DNA of 64,000 bases from Herminiimonas sp. (GTDB lineage Bacteria > Pseudomonadota > Gammaproteobacteria > Burkholderiales > Burkholderiaceae_D): positions 1-64,000 of the forward strand of contig JAQGLW010000180.1 in NCBI GenBank assembly GCA_028292665.1, written 5' to 3'. The notes under the pieces were generated by a model. It made no database searches. It saw nothing but the letters and a program-made list of their open reading frames with translations, and was not told the origin of the DNA. Numbering within the stretch: the first letter of the stretch is position 1; every line of letters begins with the position of its first letter. A program made the position numbers and the translations under genes. Below are positions 17,529 through 26,319 of this stretch, piece after piece.

Positions 17529-18548
17529 ATGAAAAAGTTTTTCCCGATTCTTGCAGGTGTGGTTGCCGTGCTGCTGGGCGGCGGCGCGGCGGCGCAGCAG
17601 CCGTCTGCTCAACAACCCATCGTCATCAAGTTCAGCCATGTCGTGGCGAAGGATACCCCGAAAGGCAAGGGCGCCGAACGCTTCAAGGAGCTTGCCGAAA
17701 AGGCGACCAACGGCAGGGTCCGGGTCGAAGTGTATGCCAACAGCACTTTATACAAAGATGGAGAAGAGATGGACGCACTGCATCTGGGGGCGGTTCAGAT
17801 GCTCGCGCCGACGTTCTCGAAGTTCGGGCCGATCGGAATCAAGGAGTTCGAGGCTTTTGATCTGCCGTATATTTTTCCGACCAAGGATGTGCTGTATCGC
17901 GTGACCGAGGGACCGATCGCAAAGGACTTGTTCAAGAAGCTGGAGACCAAGGGCATCGTCGGCCTGGGATTCTGGGATAGCGGCTTCAAGGTCATGACGG
18001 CGAACCGGCCGATTCACGGTCCGGGCGATATGAAGGGCTTGAAAATGCGCATTCAGTCGTCCAAGGTTCTGGATGCGCAAATGCGGGCGCTCGGCGCCAA
18101 TCCGCAGGTAACCTCGATGGCCGAGGTCTACCAGGCTTTGCAGACCGGTGTGGTGGACGGTCAGGAAAACACGCCGTCCAATGTCTACACACAAAAAATG
18201 CACGAAGTGCAAAAGCATATGACGGTTTCCAATCACGGCTATATCGCCTGGGTGCCGATTGCCAACAAGAAGTTTTGGGATAGCCTTCCTGCCGACATCC
18301 GTACCGCGCTGGAAGGAGCGATGCGCGAGGCGACCCGTTATACCAAGGCGATTGCCCAACAGGAAAACGACAAGGCATTGGAAGAAATCAAGAAATCAGG
18401 CAAGACGGTAATTTATTATCCGACCGAGAAGGAACTCGCCACATGGCGCAAAGCCCTGTTGCCCGTGCAGAAGGAAATGGAAGGCCGCGTCGGCAAAGAC
18501 ATCATCAATGCCATCAACAAGGAAGCCGCGACACTTGGATATCAATGA
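17529..18548 (+). CDS. TRAP transporter substrate-binding protein, DctP family
   Basis: 339 residues, signal peptide ending GGGAAAQ. DctP pattern: IKFSHVVAKDTPKGKGAERF, FDLPYIF, GFWDSGFKVMTANRPI, and the conserved Arg in LKMRIQSS that contacts a ligand carboxylate. Start ATG with AAGGAGAC just before. It follows the cupin by 70 nt and ends the catabolic operon. The membrane subunits DctQ and DctM are absent from the window, so a remote partner is needed. Likely ligand is an organic acid. Confidence 0.88.
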   Translation: MKKFFPILAGVVAVLLGGGAAAQQPSAQQPIVIKFSHVVAKDTPKGKGAERFKELAEKATNGRVRVEVYANSTLYKDGEEMDALHLGAVQMLAPTFSKFGPIGIKEFEAFDLPYIFPTKDVLYRVTEGPIAKDLFKKLETKGIVGLGFWDSGFKVMTANRPIHGPGDMKGLKMRIQSSKVLDAQMRALGANPQVTSMAEVYQALQTGVVDGQENTPSNVYTQKMHEVQKHMTVSNHGYIAWVPIANKKFWDSLPADIRTALEGAMREATRYTKAIAQQENDKALEEIKKSGKTVIYYPTEKELATWRKALLPVQKEMEGRVGKDIINAINKEAATLGYQ

Positions 18549-18700
18549 GATGAAGCCGTACTGCGCCGGATAGTGTCCCGGGCGAATCCGGATAGCCGGA
18601 AACCGCCGGGCGCTTGATACCGGTTGCAGGCGGCGGCTGCAGGCGGAGTTCAAACAAGCGCACGGATCGCCGCGCATCGCCGGCGAATTGAAAGACAGAG

Positions 18701-18723
18701 GCGCTCCGGCCGGCCCGGAGCGC
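18701..18723. terminator. Hairpin between convergent genes
   Basis: GCGCTCCGG, 5-nt loop, CCGGAGCGC: perfect 9-bp GC stem between the DctP gene (plus) and the TctC-like gene (minus). No T run, so termination is possible but not certain. Confidence 0.5.
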
Positions 18724-18740
18724 TGATGCAGGCAAACGGC

Positions 18741-19709
18741 TCAGTCGACCTCGATACCCGCCTCCTTCACGACCTTGCCCCAGCGCTCGCGCTCATGGAC
18801 CATCAGCTCGTTCATCGCTTCCGGTGTCGACAGGCTGACTGCGACGCCGTTGTCATACAGCGTCTTGGCTGCATCGGGCGCGACCATGATCTTTGCGATC
18901 TCGGCATTGAGGCGGGTAACGATTTCCTTTGGCGTGCCGGCCGGCGCCAGCAGCGCCAGCCAGATCGATGCGTCATAGCCCGGCACACCGGCTTCCTGCA
19001 AGGTCGGCACGTCGGACAACTGCGGGATGCGCTTGGCCGAGGTCACCGCCAATGCATGCGCCCTGCCGGACTGTATCGCCGCCAGGGCATTCGGTACGCC
19101 CGCAAAGGTGCTTTCCACCACCCCGGCCAGCACGTCTTGCGCCGCCATGCTGCTGCTGCGATAAGGCACATGCGTCAGACCGGCGCCGCTCATCGTATTG
19201 AACATTCCGCCGATCAGGTGCTGCGAGCTGCCGTTGCCGGACGACGCATAGTGAATCATATTCGGCCGCGCTTTCGACAGCGCGATGAACTCCTTCACAT
19301 TGCGCGCCGCCACCTTGTTGTTCACCACCAGCACATACGGCGATTCGACCAGCTTGGAGACCGCCGTGAAATTCTTGATCGGATCGTAAGGCATGGTCTT
19401 GTACATCCAGGGACTGATCACATGGGTGGTCGACACCATGACCAGCGTGTAGCCGTCGGGCGCCGATTTGGCGACGGCATCGGTGCCGATGGTCGAACCC
19501 GCGCCGGGCCTGTTTTCGATGATGAAGGACTGGCCCATCGAAGCCGTCAATTTCTGCCCGAGGATGCGCGCCACCACGTCGGTGAATCCGCCCGGTCCGA
19601 AAGGGACGATGATCTTGACGGACCGGTTCGGATACGACTGCGCGTTTGCCGATTGCGCGGCAAGCGAAAGCAGGCCAAGAGCCAGTACTGCACGGAAGCG
19701 TCGGTTCAT
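18741..19709 (-). CDS. Tripartite tricarboxylate transporter substrate-binding protein (Bug/TctC family)
   Basis: 322 residues, signal peptide ending AQSANAQ. Family hallmarks: YPNRSVKIIVPFGPGGFTD, ENRPGAGSTIGTDAVAKS and NGSSQHLIGGMF. Bug proteins are greatly expanded in Burkholderiales and bind carboxylates or amides. It lies 2 nt downstream of the hydrolase, so both form one operon. TctA/TctB membrane proteins are not present. Its substrate is probably the same ester or acid handled by the hydrolase. Confidence 0.9.
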   Translation of the reverse strand: MNRRFRAVLALGLLSLAAQSANAQSYPNRSVKIIVPFGPGGFTDVVARILGQKLTASMGQSFIIENRPGAGSTIGTDAVAKSAPDGYTLVMVSTTHVISPWMYKTMPYDPIKNFTAVSKLVESPYVLVVNNKVAARNVKEFIALSKARPNMIHYASSGNGSSQHLIGGMFNTMSGAGLTHVPYRSSSMAAQDVLAGVVESTFAGVPNALAAIQSGRAHALAVTSAKRIPQLSDVPTLQEAGVPGYDASIWLALLAPAGTPKEIVTRLNAEIAKIMVAPDAAKTLYDNGVAVSLSTPEAMNELMVHERERWGKVVKEAGIEVD

Positions 19710-19711
19710 GT

Positions 19712-20626
19712 TTATCCCCTGTAAGGATTGTCAGGCATCGTGAAAAAGCTGTGGAGAATGTGGTAGACCGTCATGTAATTCTTTTGCTGGAAGCTGGCGT
19801 GCGAAATTCCTTCCATCACGCTGAACTGCTTGTCCATGTTCGGCAGCAGGTTGAAGAATTTGATCAGGTCGTCCATCGCGGCAATGCCGTCGAATTCGCC
19901 GCGCAGGATGATGGAAGGCACCTTGATCCGGGCGGGATCGACCAGCGGCAGGCGTGAGCACATGTCGACATAGGTGCCGGTCGGCATTGAATCGTCGAGC
20001 GTCAGGATCGCATCTGCAAATGCCTCGATCGTCGCTTCGTCGGCGGTGCCGGGGTGATCGCGATTGAAGATGCTGTGCACGAATGCACGGTCGATGGGAC
20101 GCCGGTTCTTTGCGCTGAACTCAGCGAGTTTCTTCTTGCGCTCATTGAGCGTATGGCTGCCTTCGCCGGTCCAAACGAATGCATCGAGCGCGAGGCGGGC
20201 GACGCGCTCGGGATGGCGCTCGGCGAACATCGCGGCCTTCAGCGCGCCGGACGAAATGCCATAGATCAGCAGGTTTTTCGCACCGGATTTTTTCAGGATA
20301 TATTCGCTGCCTGCGACCAGGTCGTCGGCGCCGTTGCTGATATCGCTGTTGATCGGGCGGTGCTTGTCGGAGCGGCCATAGCCTTCGTTATCCATGGTCC
20401 AGGTGTTGTAACCGCGCGCTGAAAACCACTCCATCGCGGACGAGAAGGGACGTCCCGGCACATGCAGGTCGAAGGTCGGCTGGGAAGCCATCGACGATCC
20501 ATGCACAAATAAAATCGTGCCGGCCGGCTCGACGTTCTTGGCGGCGGGTTTCTCCCACAGGAAGAGGTTGATATCGCCTTTTTTAGTCCAATGCTCGGTA
20601 CCGTTTGTCCATTTTACGTTGCTCAT
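19712..20626 (-). CDS. Alpha/beta-fold hydrolase
   Basis: 304 residues. Oxyanion-hole region FVHGSS, nucleophile Ser125 in GISSG, acid Asp246 in GEFD and His276 in GISHAS complete the triad. No signal peptide, so it is cytoplasmic. First gene of a two-gene operon with the Bug protein. It may hydrolyse an ester, lactone or enol-lactone linked to the ring-cleavage pathway on the other strand; that link rests on location alone. Confidence 0.88.
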   Translation of the reverse strand: MSNVKWTNGTEHWTKKGDINLFLWEKPAAKNVEPAGTILFVHGSSMASQPTFDLHVPGRPFSSAMEWFSARGYNTWTMDNEGYGRSDKHRPINSDISNGADDLVAGSEYILKKSGAKNLLIYGISSGALKAAMFAERHPERVARLALDAFVWTGEGSHTLNERKKKLAEFSAKNRRPIDRAFVHSIFNRDHPGTADEATIEAFADAILTLDDSMPTGTYVDMCSRLPLVDPARIKVPSIILRGEFDGIAAMDDLIKFFNLLPNMDKQFSVMEGISHASFQQKNYMTVYHILHSFFTMPDNPYRG

Positions 20627-21144
20627 GCATTCTCCAAGTGATCGCCTTACCGGGGCGTTAAGTTTTTTGAGGTGGTCGTTGATTCGTTGCGGCGGGATTG
20701 TTCAAGCGATGCGGGGGCGCCGGCTTGAACGGTTGAGCGTCTTCGAATTCGGATGAGAAAAGGTTTGGGTGCGCCCGATTTCACGCCGTATTTCAGCGAG
20801 GCTGGCTGTATCTTGTCTCCGGAATGGTTTGAATTGATTTTTATGAAATCAATTTATCAGCGCCGGCTGCCGCTGTCAACAGACGCCTGTTCATGAAATG
20901 AGTTCTGCGATTGAACGGTACTGAAATGGTGCAGCCTCATACGCAACTGCGCAAGGACAACGGCATCGCAATCCGATCCGAAGCGGACCGCGGGTCGGCC
21001 GCACAATGTCTTGCGATGGAAACGCTGTCCGGCTCGACGCGAAGTCGATCGTGTCGAGCCTCAGGAAAACCGGTCATGCGATAAACGGTCCGGCAACCGG
21101 GAACAGCCTTTATCCAGACATGGATGCCGAAATCCCGTCGTCCG
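20627..21144. other. Gene-free stretch, 518 nt, with an inverted repeat
   Basis: Upstream of the hydrolase operon and downstream of the metal permease gene. No credible coding frame, in particular no ABC ATPase that would complete the metal transporter. The only structure noted is the inverted repeat at 20832-20854. Confidence 0.55.
20832..20854. promoter_or_regulatory. Inverted repeat upstream of hydrolase operon
   Basis: AATTGATTT, 5-nt spacer, AAATCAATT: perfect 9-bp arms in an AT-rich patch, about 206 nt before the hydrolase start. It could be an operator or a small hairpin; the regulator is not identified and no adjacent regulator gene exists. Confidence 0.35.
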
Positions 21145-21921
21145 TCAATTCGGCCGCAACTGCACTTTCCCGTCTTCGGGTCCCATGGCGTATACCAGCA
21201 TCGCCAATAGCGCCAGACACCAGACAATGAGGGCGCCCGATGGAAGATCGAACACCATCGAGATGAGCAGGCCGACTGCGTAGCCGGCAATACCGACAAT
21301 GTAGGCAAACCAAAGGCGTTTCCCGCGCTGATGGTTTCTTACGCCCAGGCTGGGAACAATCAGGCTTGCAAAAACAAGATAGACGCCGACCAGCTGGACT
21401 GAAATCGTGACGGCCACCGCGAAGAGCAAATAAAAGCCCAGGCGTCCCAGCCTCTCCTTGAACAGGAAGATGGCAACCGCGATGAATGCGGTGCCGATCG
21501 CCGGTACCAGCAACTGGTCATAACGCACCCACAGGATCTGCCCTGCCAGCAAGTCCCGCAAATGTTCGCCGCCATGGGGATTATGGGCAAGCAGCAACAA
21601 TCCGCCGGTGGCCGCCAGCACAAACAGCACGCCGATCTGCGCTTCCTGCACTTCCGGCCAGCGTTTCTCGGTCCACGTCAGCAGGAATGCGCCCAGCACT
21701 GCGGCAGCACCGGCGGCGAGCTGGACCAGCCAACCCTGGTTTATGTCTGCCATCCCTGCGACGATCACGCCGAGCGCGGCAATCTGGGCAATCGCCAGAT
21801 CGATGAACACGATGCCGCGCTTCAATACCTGCGCCCCGAGCGGCACATGCGTAACGAGCACCAGCAAGCCCGCCAAAAAGGCAGGGAAAATGATTGTCAG
21901 GTCAATCGAGGCGAAATTCAT
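21145..21921 (-). CDS. Metal ABC transporter permease, ZnuB-like
   Basis: 258 residues, mostly hydrophobic, with about seven membrane helices. Matches the ZnuB/MntB-type permease family (FPAFLAGLLVLVTHVPLGAQVL, VYLVFASLIVPSLGVR). It moves zinc or manganese across the inner membrane with a binding protein and an ATPase. Overlaps the binding-protein gene by 4 nt. It is the last gene of the operon and no ATPase gene follows, unlike ordinary znuABC loci. Confidence 0.88.
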   Translation of the reverse strand: MNFASIDLTIIFPAFLAGLLVLVTHVPLGAQVLKRGIVFIDLAIAQIAALGVIVAGMADINQGWLVQLAAGAAAVLGAFLLTWTEKRWPEVQEAQIGVLFVLAATGGLLLLAHNPHGGEHLRDLLAGQILWVRYDQLLVPAIGTAFIAVAIFLFKERLGRLGFYLLFAVAVTISVQLVGVYLVFASLIVPSLGVRNHQRGKRLWFAYIVGIAGYAVGLLISMVFDLPSGALIVWCLALLAMLVYAMGPEDGKVQLRPN

Positions 21922-22823
21922 TTGACGCCTTCCAGCAGGCGCTGCAGCGTGTCGTCGAACAAGCCGAACAAATCCTTTGCCTTCTCATCGCCGCCGACGG
22001 TAAAGGGCACGACCACTGCGGGAATATGCGCATGCTCGGCCAGCCACTGAGATGCACGAGAGTCCTGGTACGCCGCGCGCAACACCATCTTCGCGGGCTG
22101 GCGCTGCAACTGATTGCCCAGCTCCGACAAATGCGCCGCGCTCGGCTCGACGCCCGGCTTGGGTTCCAGCGTGCCGACTGCCCGCATGCCGAGCCAGTTC
22201 AACAAATACTCCATGTTCTTGTGATGCTCGACAACCGACACGCCCTTCAACGGCGCCGCCTGCCGTTCCCAGTTTTGGATGGCTGCATTCCAGCGCGCGG
22301 AAAAATCCTTGTGACGGGCCTGATAAAAGGAAGCATTGGCTGGATCGATCTGACTCAAGCGTTGGACCAACGCATCGGCGACGCGTGCGATGTTGCGTGG
22401 ATCCTGCTGAATATGCGGGTTCCCGGCGGCATGAACATCGCCTTCGCTCCGATCCAGGCGCGTCGGGATTTCCAGACGCGGCACAAGCATGCCCGCTTCC
22501 AGGTAACCAGGCTGTCCCGGCGCGATTTTCGCATTGCCGGACTGCTGCAGCAGGATCGGCAGCCAACCCACCTCCAGTTCCAGTCCGGTGCACACCAGCA
22601 AGTCCGCATTGCGGGTTCTTGCAATCAGACTGGGTCTGGCTTCGATCCGGTGCGGGTCTTGCAGTGCAGTCGTGGCGCTGGATGCCTTCACTTTGTCGCC
22701 GCCGATTTCGGTCGCCAGGGCGGCCCATTCCGGCTCGCACGCCAGTACATTGACCGTGGCATGAGCCGGCAGCGCCAGCAGTGCGAAAAGAGTCCCGATC
22801 AGGGGAAGTAATGTCTTTTTCAT
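21918..22823 (-). CDS. Metal ABC transporter substrate-binding protein, ZnuA/TroA-like
   Basis: 301 residues, signal peptide MKKTLLPLIGTLFALLALPA then VNVLACEPEWAALATEIGG. Likely metal ligands: His in LQDPHRIEARPS, His in GNPHIQQDP, and His in VVEHHKN. No histidine-rich loop such as in E. coli ZnuA. Zinc is the likeliest cargo but manganese is not excluded. Nine nt after the outer-membrane barrel gene, so it belongs to the same operon. Confidence 0.85.
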   Translation of the reverse strand: MKKTLLPLIGTLFALLALPAHATVNVLACEPEWAALATEIGGDKVKASSATTALQDPHRIEARPSLIARTRNADLLVCTGLELEVGWLPILLQQSGNAKIAPGQPGYLEAGMLVPRLEIPTRLDRSEGDVHAAGNPHIQQDPRNIARVADALVQRLSQIDPANASFYQARHKDFSARWNAAIQNWERQAAPLKGVSVVEHHKNMEYLLNWLGMRAVGTLEPKPGVEPSAAHLSELGNQLQRQPAKMVLRAAYQDSRASQWLAEHAHIPAVVVPFTVGGDEKAKDLFGLFDDTLQRLLEGVK

Positions 22824-22832
22824 TTGCGGTTC

Positions 22833-24224
22833 CTAGAAAGTATGTGCGCCATGTACACCGAGACTCATGATGTACTGGAGGAAAATTTGATTGTCGGTCG
22901 CATCCGGACGCGATTTGTCACGTGCGAGCTGCAGGCGGAAGCGACTGAATTCGGACGGCGAAAAATCGAACATCAGGCTGGTGCGCGACGGATTGTAGGA
23001 AGCCAGCCGCGAGAAGTCGGCAGCGGTCAGCGCACCGCTATTGATCAAGCCGATATCCGGTGTGCCGGAATGCAACTTGTCGTAGCGCAGGCCGACGCGC
23101 CACATTGGCTGGAATTGATAGACCCCCTGCAGATACCAGCCGGACTGTGCGCTCGAATAGCCGCCGGCTGCAGTGCCGCTCGATTGCGCAAGCGTGTCAT
23201 ACGTCAGTGTGCCGCTCTCCCTGCGCTGGAAGTATTCGCCCTGCAGCTTGAAATTGGTTTGCGTCGCGTTGCCGTTCGGAGCCCACTTGTAGATGCCATC
23301 GGCAATCCAGGTATTCGCGTGGCCGCTGATGGCATCGGTTACGGCGGCGCCGCTGCTGTCCACATCATCAAACGGCCGGTTCGTCGCGCTGCTGTTCAGA
23401 TAAGACAGGCCGAGGCGCCAGCTTCCGCTTTCTCCTATATCGTCGCCGACATGGGCAAACAATGCGGTGGAACCGATGCCGTTCTTGTTGCGCAGGTTGC
23501 CCGGAAAACTGCCGCCGTTGCCCGCTTCCAGACCCAGTTCGAAAAAGCGTTCGGTTGGCGCCAGCCATCGGAATTGCAGGCCGTCGGTTTTGTATTGGCC
23601 GCCGAAAAACGCCTGGTAGGCTAACGGCGCGTCGACAAAATCCCATGCGTGCGCATGAATGCTGTTGAGATAACCGATCGACGACAGGAAGCGCCCGCCC
23701 TTGAGATTGACGCCGTTTGACAAATCCTTGGTCTGAAAAAAAGCTTCCTCGACGCTGACGCTATTGTCGGGGGCGAGCGCGAACGTCAACTGGCCGGCAA
23801 AGAGCGGGTCGATATTGGTGCTGAGCGTCAGTTCCGACTCGCCAAGATTGAAGCTGCGGTTGCCGGGGCCTATCGGCTCTGCGCCCGGCACGAAACCCCG
23901 GATCCGGAATTTGGCCGGATCTTGCGACAGGTTTGCATAAGTGCCGCCGAGGGTTGCGGATATGGCGGGATTGAAGGCATTGGCGGACCCGGCAGCCGCC
24001 GCTGTCGGCACGGCGGGAGCTGTCGCAGCCTGCGCCGGCGCCGCTTGCGTTTCCGCCGTCTGCAGCCGCTTTTCCAACGCCTGGATACGCGCTTCATAAT
24101 CCTGTTTCATCTGCCGGATTTCCTCGCGCATCTGCGCAAGTCCCTGGTCGTCGGCCGCGTAAGCACTCAATGATGTGCCCAATGCGGCAGCCAGCGCCGT
24201 TGCCAAAACGGTGGGTTTAAACAT
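22833..24224 (-). CDS. Outer-membrane beta-barrel protein with N-terminal coiled coil
   Basis: 463 residues. Signal peptide ending AYA, then a short coiled coil (QMREEIRQMKQDYEARIQAL) and an Ala/Pro linker. The rest looks like a porin barrel with alternating aromatic strands and an aromatic last residue (GAHTF). Similar in plan to DcaP/OprO-like porins with a trimerising coiled coil. Its place directly before the metal-binding protein suggests a pore for metal or metal chelate, which is inference. Confidence 0.75.
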   Translation of the reverse strand: MFKPTVLATALAAALGTSLSAYAADDQGLAQMREEIRQMKQDYEARIQALEKRLQTAETQAAPAQAATAPAVPTAAAAGSANAFNPAISATLGGTYANLSQDPAKFRIRGFVPGAEPIGPGNRSFNLGESELTLSTNIDPLFAGQLTFALAPDNSVSVEEAFFQTKDLSNGVNLKGGRFLSSIGYLNSIHAHAWDFVDAPLAYQAFFGGQYKTDGLQFRWLAPTERFFELGLEAGNGGSFPGNLRNKNGIGSTALFAHVGDDIGESGSWRLGLSYLNSSATNRPFDDVDSSGAAVTDAISGHANTWIADGIYKWAPNGNATQTNFKLQGEYFQRRESGTLTYDTLAQSSGTAAGGYSSAQSGWYLQGVYQFQPMWRVGLRYDKLHSGTPDIGLINSGALTAADFSRLASYNPSRTSLMFDFSPSEFSRFRLQLARDKSRPDATDNQIFLQYIMSLGVHGAHTF

Positions 24225-24292
24225 GGTGATCCCCTGATAGTTATGAATGAAGCCGGCGCGGTATGCGGCGCCGGCCCGAGCTTGAACAAGGT

Positions 24293-24613
24293 CTAGAGGG
24301 ACAGAGCAGGCGGGGCGCGCGAATCGAATGCGCGAATCGCGGGACGCAGGAATTTTTCGATCGGGGCATCGGCAGCGACCCTATTTGCCGACAGATCGGC
24401 AAATAGGGAAGGCGGCGGATTGGGAAGCGCAGAGCCGATGGCGCTGAATGCGAGGCACTGATCGCATTGCATTTCGCCCGGCAAGTGCTTGTTATGCGAT
24501 GCACTTGAGGCGAGAGCCGACGAAAGATGCGAAACGGCGTGAGCCATTCCCATTTGCTGGGTCAGCAACAGTAAAAATGCCAGCAGTATGGGGAAAGCGC
24601 GTTGACGGAGCAT
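24293..24613 (-). CDS. Small exported protein with CxxC motif (DUF2946-like)
   Basis: 106 residues from ATG 24613, preceded by a possible TTG start four codons earlier. Signal peptide (FPILLAFLLLLTQQMGMAHA), His-rich patch (SASHNKHLPGE) and CDQC. DUF2946-like proteins are frequent companions of metal and TonB systems, probably handling metal in the periplasm. First gene of the metal operon, 68 nt before the barrel gene. No strong ribosome-binding site. Confidence 0.6.
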   Translation of the reverse strand: MLRQRAFPILLAFLLLLTQQMGMAHAVSHLSSALASSASHNKHLPGEMQCDQCLAFSAIGSALPNPPPSLFADLSANRVAADAPIEKFLRPAIRAFDSRAPPALSL

Positions 24614-25021
24614 CACGGTATGCAAACGATATGTCGCTGAAAATTCGGAATCAGGCTCAGGCTCTTTAAGCCAACATGATATTGCAATAGTGTTGCATGT
24701 TCAAAATTTATTATTTTTCAAGGAATAGCTTGCAAGCAGCATTGAGGGAAAAAGCATGAATTGAGAGCGCTTGCCAAATTACATGCATGAGATTCGGCAA
24801 GTTGCATCGCGCTTTCAAAAGCTCTGCGGCCGCATCAACATCCACGCTGACGAAAGAAATCTCCACCATGCCGATATATCTGCCAATGGCCGATTGCAAC
24901 TTGCGAAAGGCCGATTTATGGAGGCTATAATGCTTGTCATGAATGCAACGCCTTAGCTGATCAAGCAGTTCAGGAGGGTGATCACCAGTTGGGCATCGAG
25001 TCGCCATTGAAAGGTTTGACC
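24614..25021. other. Intergenic region with candidate metalloregulator operator
   Basis: Divergent region between the metal operon and the methyltransferase, AT-rich near 24700. It holds nested inverted repeats at 24673-24701. Open frames on both strands here are not convincing. Confidence 0.5.
24673..24701. promoter_or_regulatory. Candidate Zur/Fur-type operator
   Basis: Outer inverted repeat AACATG/CATGTT spans 29 bp and an inner perfect repeat TGCAA-N5-TTGCA lies at 24683-24697. It sits 60-88 nt before the metal operon in an AT-rich patch. Assignment to Zur is inference from the operon content; I do not have a verified family consensus for this genus. Confidence 0.45.
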
Positions 25022-25825
25022 ATGGACCAGAAACAAGTATCCGACACCTGGGAGCGCGGGAACCCTTATGAGCAGTACGTCGGACGGTGGAGTCGCCAAG
25101 TCGCGCCGCTGTTTCTTTCCTGGCTGGGCATTCCTGCCGGCCGGAGGTGGCTAGACGTGGGTTGCGGAACCGGGGCGCTGTGCGCGGCGATCGTGGACCG
25201 CTGCTCGCCTGCATCGATCGCCGGTATCGAGCCGTCGGAAGGATTTCTCAATACCGCGAGGGCGAATCTCGCGGACCGGGCGGCGCTTCACCAAGGCAGC
25301 GCGACGGCAATCCCGCTCGGCGACGCGTCGGTCGATGTGGCGGTCTCGGGACTGGTCCTGAACTTCGTTCCGGATCAGCGCGCCGCCCTCGCAGAGATGG
25401 CGCGCGTGACGGGCAAGGCGGGCACGATCGCGGGATACGTCTGGGATTACGCCGGAAAGATGGAGCTGATGAGGCACTTCTGGGACGCGGCGGTCGAACT
25501 CGATGCGAGCGCAGCAAAGATGGACGAAGGCGTTCGTTTCCCGCTGTGCCGTCCCGAGGCGCTCGAGAATCTCTTGGCCGGCGCCGGACTGAAAGACGTC
25601 GAAGTGAAGTCAATCGACATACCGACGCGGTTTGCGAGTTTCGATGACTACTGGCAGCCCTTTCTCGGCGGCCAGGGGCCGGCCCCTGCCTACGCGATGT
25701 CGCTTGATGAAACCGCCAGAGCGCGCCTGCGCGACCGTATACGAGCGCGCATCCCTATTGCGGCAAACGGGTCAATCTCGTTAACTGCCCGAGCTTGGGC
25801 AGTTCGCGCAACCGTTGCAAAGTAG
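25022..25825 (+). CDS. Class I SAM-dependent methyltransferase
   Basis: 267 residues. SAM-binding motif I LDVGCGTGALC near residue 44, motif II-like GIEPSEGFL, and IPLGDASVDVAVSGLVLNFV. Methyltransf_11/25 type fold; substrate not visible. ATG 25022 chosen because the homology-like segment starts at DTWERGNPYEQY; the upstream alternative adds 11 residues. Standalone gene. Confidence 0.82.
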   Translation: MDQKQVSDTWERGNPYEQYVGRWSRQVAPLFLSWLGIPAGRRWLDVGCGTGALCAAIVDRCSPASIAGIEPSEGFLNTARANLADRAALHQGSATAIPLGDASVDVAVSGLVLNFVPDQRAALAEMARVTGKAGTIAGYVWDYAGKMELMRHFWDAAVELDASAAKMDEGVRFPLCRPEALENLLAGAGLKDVEVKSIDIPTRFASFDDYWQPFLGGQGPAPAYAMSLDETARARLRDRIRARIPIAANGSISLTARAWAVRATVAK

Positions 25826-25949
25826 CCGATGCTCAACCCGGCGTTCCAGCGGACGCGCGCAGGTGCGCGCCGCTGAGCTCAGACGCCGGGCGCGAGAACG
25901 CAGACACGCCGCCAATTTTCAGCAGCTACCCAATCAAGGAGAAGAATAA

Positions 25950-26216
25950 ATGAAGGTCGTTATGTTCTATGAAGTCGCGCAGGATGGCATGGCCAAGGCA
26001 CAGGCTAACTATGCTGCACATCGAATCCGGCTTGATGAATTCCATGCGCGAGGCGAGCTCCTGATGGCAGGGCCGTATGCAAACCCTGCCGAAGGCGCGA
26101 TGGGTGTGTTCAAGAGCCGTGAGGCGGCCGAGGAATTTATCCAGGGAGACCCATTCGTTATCAACGGAGTGATTGGCAAATGGAGTCTCCGTGATTGGAA
26201 CGAAGTGCTGGCATGA
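25950..26216 (+). CDS. YCII-related (YciI-like) protein
   Basis: 88 residues, whole-length YCII domain: FYEVAQDGMAKAQANYAAHR, LMAGPYANPAEGAMGVF, then FIQGDPFVINGVIGKWS. Conserved His42-type and Asp residues (AHRIRLDEF, GDPF) are present. Dimeric ferredoxin-like fold with uncertain enzymatic role. Preceded by AAGGAGAAG. Monocistronic, convergent to the next gene. Confidence 0.88.
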   Translation: MKVVMFYEVAQDGMAKAQANYAAHRIRLDEFHARGELLMAGPYANPAEGAMGVFKSREAAEEFIQGDPFVINGVIGKWSLRDWNEVLA

Positions 26217-26319
26217 ACTGCCGCCTGACCTGGCGCTTGACCAAGGCATCCACTGTCGCCGGCGAAGTGATAATCAGGTAGTGACGGACTACCGGACCTC
26301 CATTGATTTCAAGGAAACG

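Noticed and set aside
24711-25007. Possible minus-strand gene before the methyltransferase
   Set aside because: Translation looks partly protein-like (DVDAAAELLKARCNL) but no ribosome-binding site or family, and an equally open frame exists on the other strand.
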